Of a DNA stretch of 64,000 nucleotides, positions 1 through 7,943 are shown one piece after another. The position numbers and the translations under genes were made by a program. The notes below the pieces were generated by a model. It had not been told where the DNA came from. It worked only from the letters and a program-made list of their open reading frames with translations, and did no database searches. How positions within the stretch are numbered: position 1 is the first letter of the stretch; each line of letters opens with the position of its first letter. Origin of the DNA: CAYHVK01 sp964360255 (GTDB lineage: Bacteria; Bdellovibrionota; Bdellovibrionia; Bdellovibrionales; UBA1609); assembly GCA_964360255.1 (NCBI GenBank), contig CAYHVK010000008.1:62001-126000 (forward strand), written 5' to 3'.

Positions 1-1
1 G

Positions 2-643
2 AATTATATTTTTGCAAATTTTATTTTTAAAGGTATGCCGGCTGAGTATTTGGCTCTTTCCACTTATGGCTCAACATCTTTAGATAAAGTGATTGGTCTC
101 TGGTCGCTCATTACAGCTTTAGCTATTTCTTTATTCTTAAGTTTGATTTTCTTTAAAAAATACTTAAGCCAGTTTCAGCAAACCATCAATGAGGGTACAT
201 ACGGCAGTATGCTGCCGATTCTAAATACGGCCAGTGAAGTGGGTTTCGGGGCCACAATTGCATCACTTTCATCTTTTAAATCTATTCAAGCGGCAGTGCT
301 TGGTATTATGCCTGAGTATCCGCTTGTATCTTTATCTGTAGCCGTGAATGCACTTGCGGGTATTACAGGCTCAGCCAGCGGGGGTTTAAGTATCGCACTT
401 AAAGCTCTTGGCACCCAATATGTTGAGATGGCGAATGCCGCCGGTGTTCCGCTTGAATACATGCATAGGGTGGCTTCGGTGGCTTGCGGGGGCCTAGATG
501 CGCTTCCGCATAATGGAGCTGTGATCACACTCCTCACGATTTGCGGACTCACCCATAAAAAATCGTACTTTGATATTTTTATGGTATCGGTGGCCTTTCC
601 GGTCCTCGCAAACGCAGTGATTGTTATTCTCGGTTCATTTTAG
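2..643 (+). CDS. GntP-family (gluconate/organic acid:H+) permease, 3' part
   Basis: The reading frame is open from base 2, so the gene begins upstream of the window; the ATG at 35 is probably internal because hydrophobic in-frame codons precede it. About 213 residues are visible and contain several membrane segments. The stretch TASEVGFGATIASLSSF and the following Gly/Ser-rich GITGSASGG region match the C-terminal half of GntP-type permeases, which import gluconate or related hydroxy acids or hydroxybutyrate with protons across the inner membrane. The substrate cannot be assigned from this part. The stop is followed after 33 bases by an amino-acid permease on the same strand, so the two may be co-transcribed. 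Confidence 0.8.
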   Translation, partial: NYIFANFIFKGMPAEYLALSTYGSTSLDKVIGLWSLITALAISLFLSLIFFKKYLSQFQQTINEGTYGSMLPILNTASEVGFGATIASLSSFKSIQAAVLGIMPEYPLVSLSVAVNALAGITGSASGGLSIALKALGTQYVEMANAAGVPLEYMHRVASVACGGLDALPHNGAVITLLTICGLTHKKSYFDIFMVSVAFPVLANAVIVILGSF

Positions 644-676
644 TACGCTATTTTTAAATCACTCGCAGGAGTTTAT

Positions 677-2038
677 ATGTCATCGTCGAACAGTTTAGTG
701 CGCGGTTTGAGTCTTATTGATGCGACTTCGTTAGTTGTCGGGTCTATCATCGGCACAGGTGTATTTTTAAAATCGGCTACAATGGCTCAGCAAGTGGGCT
801 CACCGAGTTGGGTTTTAATTGTTTGGATTTTCTCAGGCTTATTATCTTTGGCAGGGGCTCTTACTTATGCTGAGCTCGGCGCGATGTTTCCTCGCGCGGG
901 TGGGGAGTATGTGTATCTGCGTGAGGCTTACGGTGATATTCCGGCATTTCTCTACGGCTGGACAAGATTCTGGATTGCTGGCCCGGCGACAATCGCGGCT
1001 TACGCCGTTGGGGCTTCAACTTTTTTAGATGGTGCGATCAGTCTGCAAAGTTTCGGTGGCAAAGTGGCTGTCGGTTTTGTTTTTATTGTTTTCTTTACGA
1101 GCCTCAATTGTCTGCAAGTCTCAGTGGGCGGAAGACTTCAGTCTTTCATCACGGGTGTTAAGCTTTTGATGATGGCGGCTCTTATTTTCGGAGTTTTATT
1201 TTTCTCTGAGTCGGCAGGTCTTTCAAATTTAACTGCTCCTGAAGGAGCATCAGCCATGACGATTTCTGGTTTCGGTCTTGCGATGCTTTCAGCTCTTTGG
1301 GCTTATGATGGATGGAACAACTTGCCCATGGCGGCAGGCGAAGTAAAAAATCCAGGTAAAAATGTTCCGCTTTCTTTGATCGTTGGTGTGCTCACGGTTC
1401 TTGTGATTTATTTGCTTATTAACTTTGGTTATTTCTTAGCGCTTCCGTTTACTGAAGCTATATCAGCGAACTCAGATCTTGATCCGAACGCCTTGCCGAT
1501 TGCAACGAAAGCCGCGATTACATTCTTGGGACCGGCGGCAGTAGGTATCGTATCTATTGGTTTTGTGATCTCAGCCTTAGGTGCGATGAACGGTTCGGTA
1601 TTAACTGGCGCTCGTGTTTCTTATGCAATGGCTTCAGATCGTCTGTTCTTCAGACAACTTGGTTTTGTTCACCCGAAGACGTCGGTGCCAGTGGTGTCGA
1701 TTCTCTGCCAAGGTATGATTGCTTCAGCGATGGCTTTTATGGGCTCATTCGATCAGCTCAGCAACTACGTGGTCTTCTCATCATGGATTTTCTACGGCCT
1801 TGTTTGCGCCGGAGTATTTGTACTTCGCAAGAAGCGCCCAGATTTAGAGCGTCCTTATAAAACTCTCGGCTACCCAGTTGTACCAGCGATTTTTGTTCTC
1901 GTTTCTATATTCTTAGTTGGTAATACAATTTGGGAGCTGCCGAAAGATACCGGCATTGGAATTTTCTTAATCGCCTTAGGTATTCCGGTGTATTACGCTT
2001 TCAGAAATTTCTGGAAGAAAGATCGCATTCCTCGGTAA
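677..2038 (+). CDS. APC-superfamily amino-acid permease
   Basis: This 453-residue inner-membrane protein has about twelve hydrophobic segments, the usual number for the APC superfamily. Near the N-terminus the unwound-helix motif GSIIGTGVF (about residues 22-30) corresponds to the backbone region that binds the amino-acid carboxylate in this family. The following PSWVLIVWIFSGLLSLAGAL and AELGAMFPRAGGEYVY stretches are typical of LAT/SteT-like exchangers and basic or neutral amino-acid permeases. The start is supported by CAGGAG seven bases upstream. It probably lies in one unit with the GntP-type permease before it. The substrate is unknown; an amino-acid or amine is expected from the family. 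Confidence 0.85.
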   Translation: MSSSNSLVRGLSLIDATSLVVGSIIGTGVFLKSATMAQQVGSPSWVLIVWIFSGLLSLAGALTYAELGAMFPRAGGEYVYLREAYGDIPAFLYGWTRFWIAGPATIAAYAVGASTFLDGAISLQSFGGKVAVGFVFIVFFTSLNCLQVSVGGRLQSFITGVKLLMMAALIFGVLFFSESAGLSNLTAPEGASAMTISGFGLAMLSALWAYDGWNNLPMAAGEVKNPGKNVPLSLIVGVLTVLVIYLLINFGYFLALPFTEAISANSDLDPNALPIATKAAITFLGPAAVGIVSIGFVISALGAMNGSVLTGARVSYAMASDRLFFRQLGFVHPKTSVPVVSILCQGMIASAMAFMGSFDQLSNYVVFSSWIFYGLVCAGVFVLRKKRPDLERPYKTLGYPVVPAIFVLVSIFLVGNTIWELPKDTGIGIFLIALGIPVYYAFRNFWKKDRIPR

Positions 2039-2040
2039 GT

Positions 2041-3087
2041 CTATTTCAAAAAAGCTTTCCATGTCTTGGGCGTAAGAAAGCTTTTATCAAAGGCGTAAGG
2101 CTGTACGCTATCGCCGATATAGCCGCTTGTTGGGAGAGGTAAAAGAAACTTAGCTTTTAAATGAGCCTTCGTTTTCTGCGGCTGGCAGTAGTAGGCCAAA
2201 GCTGTAAAATAGCGAAGTTCAGATTGTGGTCTCTGAGTGTAAGGCACAAAGTTTTCAGACGGGTTATTTGAATCTTTGAGTTGAGTGTCACCAAAACGAT
2301 ATTTAAAATATTCAAGCTGTGTAGATGCGCTGCTATCAACACCTAATAGATCGTAGCCCACCCATTTTTTATTCTTATAGGCTTTAGTGGCGCCAATAAC
2401 GATCCAGGAGTGAGCATCTGGGCCTTCCATTTGCTGCATTTGAAAAGGAATGATTTTATTCACTTCGACCAAATCGTAAAGACGATCCATTTTTTCACGC
2501 ATGGCGTGCGACGAAACTTCAACATGTCCGACTATGCCGCGAACTGATTGAGCGACTTCAGTTAGCTGCCAGTAGCGCAGATGGTTTAAAATAGCTTCTT
2601 TATTTTTCTCAGAAAATTCATAAATAGATTTGTAGCCACGAAGTTCGGTCACTTGAGCTTCGTTGATAATGCTTGCAAGAGCTAAGTTGATCTCTTTTGA
2701 GCTCATGGGTTTTTCGCCCTTTTTAAGCGCGCGTGGAAGAGCCAAGTAGGTCAGTGATCGCTGCAGGCGCGAGTGCCACCAGCAGATTCCAATTTTAACA
2801 CTATCAATGCCGATTAAATTAAAGGCGCTGTAGTCTTTGCTATTGCTAAATGAAATACGCGACTCAGTGCTTACTAAGCGATTTTGAAAAAAGGCCTTAT
2901 TGCTAGCTTGCTTGCAAAAAAGAGTGCGTTCAGGGGAGTTTTGAATTTTGGTAGAAAGAGGCGCTGGCTTAATACTTCCGCGCGCATGCGCGTAGGTCGC
3001 CCATGAAACAATAAATGTGAAAATTAAAAATGATTTAACAAAAAGACTCTTCAGGCTAAACCCCTTAAGCAGAAGATCTAAGATCAA
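2041..3087 (-). CDS. Secreted protein with possible Cys/His/Asp catalytic pattern
   Basis: I do not recognise the family. The N-terminus has a long signal peptide that probably ends after TYAHA (about residue 35), so the product is exported. The annotated start is a TTG without a clear Shine-Dalgarno sequence, so the start is uncertain by several codons. Three spaced elements resemble papain/transglutaminase-like folds: a Cys at the head of a helix (ICWWHSRLQRSL, Cys about 102), a His in a strand-like HSWIVIG (about 226), and GYDLLGVDSS with Asp about 251. This is inference from pattern only. It is the last gene of a minus-strand run, 30 bases after the nitrilase stop, and its 3' end nearly touches the permease on the other strand. 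Confidence 0.55.
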   Translation of the reverse strand: MILDLLLKGFSLKSLFVKSFLIFTFIVSWATYAHARGSIKPAPLSTKIQNSPERTLFCKQASNKAFFQNRLVSTESRISFSNSKDYSAFNLIGIDSVKIGICWWHSRLQRSLTYLALPRALKKGEKPMSSKEINLALASIINEAQVTELRGYKSIYEFSEKNKEAILNHLRYWQLTEVAQSVRGIVGHVEVSSHAMREKMDRLYDLVEVNKIIPFQMQQMEGPDAHSWIVIGATKAYKNKKWVGYDLLGVDSSASTQLEYFKYRFGDTQLKDSNNPSENFVPYTQRPQSELRYFTALAYYCQPQKTKAHLKAKFLLPLPTSGYIGDSVQPYAFDKSFLTPKTWKAFLK

Positions 3088-3117
3088 TCTAAGCTAAAGG
3101 GAGTGCGATTTTCAAAT

Positions 3118-4017
3118 TTATGTTAAGCGGACGGTTTTAACCTGAACTTTTTTCAAGAGGAGCCTCATCTCCTGCGACTTGGCGAAGTTGAAGACTCCTC
3201 CACTCTTTCGGACCTTTGAGATTAAGCCAGTATCAAGAGTTGAATACACCCATTGGGCTTTATTTAAAATGCCTTCGCTGACAATGCCATCAGCCGGAAA
3301 ACCCAAATCTGAAGGCCCGTAAACAGCGGCGCGGCCTGTGTTCTTATCTAAAGCCTCGCACCACTTCGCATTTTGCACGATTGGGCTAACAGCCACATAG
3401 AATTGATTTTCTAAAGCGCGGGCCCGTGAACCTACATGAACGCGGGTGTGACCCCACATTGTCTCTGTGCAACTCGGAGCCAGCAAAACTTCGCAGCCTT
3501 TATGCGCTAGAAGTGAAGCGTAAATGGGGAACTCAGAATCAAAGCAAATCGAAACACCCACTTTGACATAGCCGAGATCAAAAATTTGCAGTTTATTTTC
3601 ACCCGGCGAGAGGCCCCAGATTTCATCTTCAAACCGAGTCATCTTAATTTTGTCTTGGTAAGAGAACTGACCTTTGGGCGTGACCATGTAGGCGCGATTG
3701 ATAAACTTTCCTTTTGTTAAAACCGGAAAGCTGGGGGTTAAAATATTAACTTTTAAAGAGCGGGCAATATCGATAAATGTTTGCAAGAAATCATCGTGAA
3801 GCGCTTGAAGTCCCATGAGTTGCTGAGAGAGTTTGAGTTTCTTATTATTTTGCAGAAGTGAGACCAGCTCCATCGAGCCATATTCAGGAAAGACAAGAAG
3901 CTTGGCGTCTTTGACGGCGGCCTCTTCGCACCAGCTTTGGGTATAAACTTTCCAGTCATCAAGATGTCTGAAGCGGGTGAGGGGGTATTGCGCTAAGGCG
4001 ATTTTAAATTTTGCCAT
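3118..4017 (-). CDS. Carbon-nitrogen hydrolase (nitrilase superfamily)
   Basis: About 299 residues, the usual size for a stand-alone carbon-nitrogen hydrolase. The Glu-Lys-Cys triad is visible: Glu in LLVFPEYGSMEL, Lys in YQDKIKMTRFE and Cys in VGVSICFDSEFP. The family cleaves amides such as omega-amides, carbamoyl-amines or deaminated glutathione in the cytoplasm; the substrate here is not determined. I chose the ATG at 4017 (MAKFKIALAQ) rather than the one six codons upstream, because it forms a TAATG overlap with the stop of the preceding acetyltransferase gene, a typical translational-coupling arrangement. A nitrilase next to a GNAT acetyltransferase is a pairing seen in other bacteria, and the two may act on the same small molecule. 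Confidence 0.88.
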   Translation of the reverse strand: MAKFKIALAQYPLTRFRHLDDWKVYTQSWCEEAAVKDAKLLVFPEYGSMELVSLLQNNKKLKLSQQLMGLQALHDDFLQTFIDIARSLKVNILTPSFPVLTKGKFINRAYMVTPKGQFSYQDKIKMTRFEDEIWGLSPGENKLQIFDLGYVKVGVSICFDSEFPIYASLLAHKGCEVLLAPSCTETMWGHTRVHVGSRARALENQFYVAVSPIVQNAKWCEALDKNTGRAAVYGPSDLGFPADGIVSEGILNKAQWVYSTLDTGLISKVRKSGGVFNFAKSQEMRLLLKKVQVKTVRLT

Positions 4018-4604
4018 TAAATCTCTCGTAACCAAAAGGTCATTGTTTTTTCAGTTTCTTTTGCATCGCCAATATCTTGCCATGAAAAACTGGCCTGTAA
4101 GTCGGAATTCTTTTTATAACCACGGGATTTCCAGAATTCATCTAGAGGTCGGTAGCCGGCGGGCTTCATGGGGTGATCGGCCGGGCGATTGACGGCGCAG
4201 AATGAAGTGATCTTGCATTTTGGGTCGAGTTTCGCATGTTTTTCACGCTCATCGAAAAAGTAGTGGCCAAGCCCTTGTCCGCGATACTGAGAAAGTAAAA
4301 TGCTTTCGCCGAAGTAATATATCTGAGATACATCAAGACCTGCTTTAACAAATGGAGCTTGCGTCGCCTCGGTTTCATCGCTCAGCGGAAGTACGGTAGC
4401 TGCACCAACGAGATCGCCATCATCAAAGACCGCTATCACTGCGGCTTTTGGTGATTGAATATAACGCTCAAGATATTTGCCCTCATAAGCAAGGCTGCCT
4501 TCATAGAGATAAGGAAAGTCTCTGAAAACCCGAATGCGTAATTCAGCCAGAGCTTTTTGAATTCCTCGAATGTCTTCACCGATAAATTTCTTTTTATTCA
4601 GCAT
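4017..4604 (-). CDS. GNAT-family N-acetyltransferase
   Basis: A 195-residue protein of the GCN5-related acetyltransferase superfamily, which moves acetyl from acetyl-CoA to an amine. The CoA pyrophosphate-binding motif A is visible as SQYRGQGLGHYFFDE, following strand-like ESILLSQ. The region DDGDLVGAATVLPL fits the preceding beta hairpin. The acceptor is unknown. It starts eight bases after the stop of the SnoaL-like gene, with AAGG six bases before the ATG, and overlaps the nitrilase start by TAATG. These spacings put it inside a minus-strand operon that runs from exoD to the secreted protein. Confidence 0.85.
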   Translation of the reverse strand: MLNKKKFIGEDIRGIQKALAELRIRVFRDFPYLYEGSLAYEGKYLERYIQSPKAAVIAVFDDGDLVGAATVLPLSDETEATQAPFVKAGLDVSQIYYFGESILLSQYRGQGLGHYFFDEREKHAKLDPKCKITSFCAVNRPADHPMKPAGYRPLDEFWKSRGYKKNSDLQASFSWQDIGDAKETEKTMTFWLREI

Positions 4605-4611
4605 TCAAGCC

Positions 4612-5043
4612 TTATTTAACCTGATTGAGCCAATCAGCTAAGTTGTAAAACATCGTGATGCGGCCAATTTTATTATTCTTAATTTCAAAAAACGCTCCAG
4701 CTGGCAAAATGTACTTCTGGCTTCTTGCTTCTGGCAGTCCAGCATCAGTTTTTAAATAAGTGCCATGTACGACAAAGCGAGCAGACAAATACTCTCCGGC
4801 ATTGTCTGACATAATATGAATATTATGAAGTTCTTCTTTGTAGCAGGTGTTCATGCGCTCCATAAATTTTTGAAAAGCGGGGATACCGACTTCGCTTTTT
4901 CCCTCATTAATATCATGAATCACTTCTGAGTTTAGGCAGCTGTAAAAGGTAGGCATATCGCCCGCATTAAATGCTTTGTAGTATTTCTCGAGAAGCTGCA
5001 TATGAGCTGCGCGTGTTTCTGAAGAACTATCTAGAACGGCCAT
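4612..5043 (-). CDS. SnoaL-like / ketosteroid-isomerase-fold protein
   Basis: A 143-residue protein of the NTF2-like (SnoaL, ketosteroid isomerase) fold. The opening LLEKYYKAFNAGDMPTFYSCL followed by a short acidic loop and then GIPAFQKFMERMN is the usual helix-helix-cone pattern, and the C-terminal IGRITMFYNLADWL closes the barrel. Family members are isomerases, cyclases or ligand-binding proteins, so the activity cannot be named. The start at 5043 is preferred over an ATG six codons upstream because AAGGAG lies six bases before it. The gene overlaps the end of exoD by 13 bases, which suggests coupled translation. Confidence 0.75.
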   Translation of the reverse strand: MAVLDSSSETRAAHMQLLEKYYKAFNAGDMPTFYSCLNSEVIHDINEGKSEVGIPAFQKFMERMNTCYKEELHNIHIMSDNAGEYLSARFVVHGTYLKTDAGLPEARSQKYILPAGAFFEIKNNKIGRITMFYNLADWLNQVK

Positions 5044-5642
5044 GAGTACTCCTTGAGCCATTTTATAATTATATCGGCGGCGGCATAGAGTCCGGTCGCG
5101 CTAAGAGCAAATAAAATATATCCCAACAAAATAAACAAAAAATCCTCTTCTGCCAACCCTATGGCCAAGATGAATATAATAACTGCAGGGATGAAATTAG
5201 AAAAAGGCAGAATAAGGGGAAGCGCAAGAAATGTTCCTAGGGAAAAAAGTAAAAAGCCGGTGAAGAATCTTGTGGTTTGAACCAAATGTGTCGCGCGCGG
5301 CCGAGAGAATTTTTCAACTCTTGAGATAACGTAATGAGCTGCGCCGCCGATTTTACAAATCCAATCCGATTTTAAAACTGTGTTCGCGACTCTTTTGGGT
5401 AGCCAAACAGAAGCTGAAAATGCAATGCCGATACCGCTGAGGCCAATTAGAATTCCGAAGGGTGTCGAAATGCCGGGTAGGGGAATGGGTTGAAGAAATG
5501 GGGCGATGAAAAATAGCGTCGCCAAAGCCAGGCCTCGTTTGCCAAAGCGCTTCATGATCTCAGCGATAGTTAAATCTTTTTTCGCCTCCGAGAGGTCTTT
5601 CATCACTATCGATAATTTTTCATCCACATTCAAAGCTTGCAT
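5031..5642 (-). CDS. ExoD-family membrane protein
   Basis: A 203-residue inner-membrane protein. A short N-terminal amphipathic domain (EIMKRFGKRGLALATLFFIA) precedes PFLQPIPLPGISTPFGILIG, a hallmark of the ExoD family, and then three or four further hydrophobic segments. ExoD was named from exopolysaccharide and alkali-sensitivity phenotypes in rhizobia; its molecular function is still poorly defined. It is the first gene of the minus-strand operon running to 2041. It diverges from an NhaR-like regulator, and the link of both families to alkali or sodium stress is suggestive but unproven. Confidence 0.85.
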   Translation of the reverse strand: MQALNVDEKLSIVMKDLSEAKKDLTIAEIMKRFGKRGLALATLFFIAPFLQPIPLPGISTPFGILIGLSGIGIAFSASVWLPKRVANTVLKSDWICKIGGAAHYVISRVEKFSRPRATHLVQTTRFFTGFLLFSLGTFLALPLILPFSNFIPAVIIFILAIGLAEEDFLFILLGYILFALSATGLYAAADIIIKWLKEYSWPF

Positions 5643-5671
5643 ATGAATTATTTTATATATAGGTTAAAGCG

Positions 5672-5691
5672 AATCAACAATAAGTTTGATT
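5672..5691. promoter_or_regulatory. Inverted repeat, candidate LysR-type operator
   Basis: In the 92-base divergent gap between exoD and the nhaR-like gene, AATCAA and TTGATT form 6-bp inverted arms separated by eight bases. The spacing fits the T-N11-A style dyads bound by LysR-type regulators, which commonly sit in the divergent region next to the regulator gene. The binding protein is inferred from position only. Confidence 0.35.
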
Positions 5692-5734
5692 ATGTTTATG
5701 CAAATTAACTCGCCAGCTCACAAAGGGGTAAAAA

Positions 5735-6625
5735 ATGAATCCATGGCTGAATTATCACCATCTTTATTACTTTAGGGTTATCGCTAATGAAGGCAGTATT
5801 GCAAAAGCGGCTGATAAACTTCGTTTAGGTCAGCCGACACTCAGTACTCAGCTTAAAGTTTTTGAAGACAATATTGGGGTTCAGCTTTTTGAGCGTAAAC
5901 ACAAGAAGCTGATTTTATCTGAATCGGGCCGAATCGCCCTTGATTACGCCAATGGCATTTTTAAAATGGGCAACGAGATGGTGGAGGTATTAAAGGATCG
6001 CATGCCTCTTAAACGCACTCACGTGCAAATCGGAGCTCTCGATAGCGTGCCGAAAGATATTGTGTATTCAGTTGTAAAAGAAGCGCTCGCTGCTGGTGAT
6101 TGCACGGTTTCAATTCTTGAGGGTAAAGGCGATGAAATGATTCGTGAACTGGCGAATCACCGTATTGATCTTTTTATCTCTAACTATTCGCCTTCCATTC
6201 ATGAAGCTGACAGTCTTTATGTGAAGCCGATCGGCCAAGTGCCCGTTGTGATTTGTGGGGCCCCGAAATTTAAAGCTCTACGCAAAAACTTTCCTCAGTC
6301 TCTGCATCAGATGCAATTTGTTCTGCCGACCTCTCACTCGAAAATGCGTCATGATTTAGATCATTATTTAAAAGGCCAAGAGATTGTCGTGGATTGCGTG
6401 ACTGAAACCCAAGACGTGAGTTTGCAACTTTTAATGGGCCGTAAAGGAGTGGGATTGATTCCAATTCCGATAGCGGTAGCAGAGGAATATTTCGATCATG
6501 ATCTTGTTGAGATCGGAGTGCTGCCAGGAGTATTTGAAAACTATTACTTAGTTTCAGCTTCGCGAAAAATAGAAAACCCAATTTCAAGCCGAGTTATGAA
6601 GTCTTTTGCTGTTAAAGCGAATTGA
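5735..6625 (+). CDS. nhaR: LysR-type regulator, NhaR-like
   Basis: A 296-residue LysR-type transcription factor. The N-terminus begins LNYHHLYYFRVIANEGSI, which is close to NhaR, the activator of the Na+/H+ antiporter gene nhaA in enterobacteria. A winged helix-turn-helix covers about residues 7-65 (AADKLRLGQPTLSTQLKVFE) and the rest is a periplasmic-binding-protein-like effector domain. No nhaA-type antiporter is visible in the window, so the target may be elsewhere or may be the divergent exoD operon. The start has AAAGGGG nine bases upstream. The gene is followed immediately by a 76-nt palindromic repeat that separates it from the convergent ilvE. Confidence 0.8.
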   Translation: MNPWLNYHHLYYFRVIANEGSIAKAADKLRLGQPTLSTQLKVFEDNIGVQLFERKHKKLILSESGRIALDYANGIFKMGNEMVEVLKDRMPLKRTHVQIGALDSVPKDIVYSVVKEALAAGDCTVSILEGKGDEMIRELANHRIDLFISNYSPSIHEADSLYVKPIGQVPVVICGAPKFKALRKNFPQSLHQMQFVLPTSHSKMRHDLDHYLKGQEIVVDCVTETQDVSLQLLMGRKGVGLIPIPIAVAEEYFDHDLVEIGVLPGVFENYYLVSASRKIENPISSRVMKSFAVKAN

Positions 6626-6628
6626 GGC

Positions 6629-6718
6629 AATTTACGCATACAGACGACGTTCGATAGCGAGCAAAGGCATAGGGTATCGCTCGTGCTCGTTATCGAACGT
6701 CGTCTGTATGCGTAAATT
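6629..6718 (+). repeat. 76-nt palindromic repeat, copy 1 (with extended arms)
   Basis: A long hairpin: arms 6629-6663 and 6684-6718 (35 nt each) pair throughout except for one G-T wobble, around a 20-nt loop. The part shared with two other copies in the window is 6636-6711 (76 nt: 28 + 20 + 28). The outer 21 bases of each arm, starting GCATACAGACGACG, are identical in all copies. This copy lies between convergent nhaR and ilvE, where it could also stop transcription, but it has no clear T-tract. In this copy the flanks AATTTAC/GTAAATT extend the stem by seven base pairs. Confidence 0.95.
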
Positions 6719-6722
6719 CTAT

Positions 6723-7802
6723 TTAAACTTTATAGATCCACGGGCCTGGGGCTTTTTCTTGGCCACGTTGGATTTTAGAATAAGTATCAAGTAGGCGAAG
6801 CGAGAGCTCAGAGTTGCCTTTAGGTTTTAAAACTTTTGGGTTTGATTTTGAATCTTCCATATAAACGAGTTCACCGATGGGGCTGATCACAGCCGCCGTA
6901 CCGCAGGCGAAGAGTTCTGTGGTTTCACCGCTCTCGATGGACTTCATCAGCTCGGTGAATGACATCGCCTTCTCAATAGTTTTAATGCCGAGAGATTTAG
7001 CGAGCTCAAGAATCGAGCCGCGAGTGACGCCTTTTAAGATGCAGCCATTGAGTTCAGGTGTAACTAAAGCTCCATTTTGAATAGCGAAGAAATTCATTCC
7101 GCCGAGCTCGTCAATATTATCATGTTTAACAGAGTCTAAAAAAAGAACCTGATCGCATTCATAATCGCTGGCAAATTTTTGTGGGTAAATGCTGGCTGCA
7201 TAGTTAGCTGCTGTTTTGGCTTCACCCATTCCGCCCGGAGTGGCGCGAACAAAATCGCGGTTGACCATAACCCGTGCCGGTTTAATTTTCCCGCCACTGC
7301 CGAAGTAATTACCGGCAATAGTGCCCATTATATAGAAAGTGTAATTGGTGGATGCTCCAACTTTAATAACATTGTCAGAGGCAACAAGTAGAGGACGAAG
7401 ATAGAGGGAGTGATGAAGTTCATGGGGAATCGACTCTTGCTCGAAGTTCACATACTGTTTCAAAGCTTCCATAAACACTTCTTCAGGAATTTCGGCCATG
7501 CTCATGCGGCGAGCTGAAAGTTTAAAGCGGGTGGCATGAAGCTCAGGTCTGAAAATACCGGCCGAGCCATCGGGCTGGGCAAAAGCTTTCATGCCCTCAA
7601 AGATAGTTTGGCCATAATGAAGGGCGGCCATGCCTGGGTAAATATCTTCTGGTCCGTAAGGCCGAATTTCAGCTTTAAAGTCGCGAGTCTGACCGAGAGT
7701 TACATTCATGTGGAGGTAGTGAGGGGCGAAGACCGTGCCGAATTTTGGGTTTTCAGAATATTGAACGCGAGGCTTTTTCGCGCATTTGATGATCTCAATC
7801 AT
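6723..7802 (-). CDS. ilvE: Branched-chain amino-acid aminotransferase
   Basis: A 359-residue class IV PLP-dependent aminotransferase that interconverts Leu, Ile and Val with their 2-oxo acids, using 2-oxoglutarate/glutamate. The PLP lysine lies in GMGEAKTAANYAAS, and GQTIFEGMKAF plus LYLRPLL match the substrate-binding regions of the longer BCAT subfamily (about 350 residues). The C-terminal ELFACGTAAVISPIG is the usual phosphate-binding strand-turn. The start has AGGAGACCC upstream (AGGAG about six bases before the ATG). Its 2-oxo acid products are substrates for the fused E1 dehydrogenase at 27-29 kb. A strong hairpin lies in its leader. Confidence 0.93.
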   Translation of the reverse strand: MIEIIKCAKKPRVQYSENPKFGTVFAPHYLHMNVTLGQTRDFKAEIRPYGPEDIYPGMAALHYGQTIFEGMKAFAQPDGSAGIFRPELHATRFKLSARRMSMAEIPEEVFMEALKQYVNFEQESIPHELHHSLYLRPLLVASDNVIKVGASTNYTFYIMGTIAGNYFGSGGKIKPARVMVNRDFVRATPGGMGEAKTAANYAASIYPQKFASDYECDQVLFLDSVKHDNIDELGGMNFFAIQNGALVTPELNGCILKGVTRGSILELAKSLGIKTIEKAMSFTELMKSIESGETTELFACGTAAVISPIGELVYMEDSKSNPKVLKPKGNSELSLRLLDTYSKIQRGQEKAPGPWIYKV

Positions 7803-7822
7803 AGGGTCTCCTGAGCGGCACT

Positions 7823-7845
7823 AAAGCGACGAAATTTGTCGCTTT
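7823..7845. terminator. Hairpin with T-run in the ilvE/7944 divergent gap
   Basis: AAAGCGAC and GTCGCTTT form an 8-bp stem around GAAATTT, followed on the plus strand by TTTT. On the plus strand it resembles an intrinsic terminator, yet no plus-strand gene ends nearby. On the minus strand it sits about 20 bases before the ilvE start codon, where a leader hairpin could affect expression. Its role is unresolved. Confidence 0.4.
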
Positions 7846-7943
7846 TTTGAGGATTCTTCTACTCTTGGGCACCTCAAGTCAAATGTATTAGCAGGAATGG
7901 TGGACCCTGGATTGCTTATTTACACAGCAACAAGAGGTCACGT

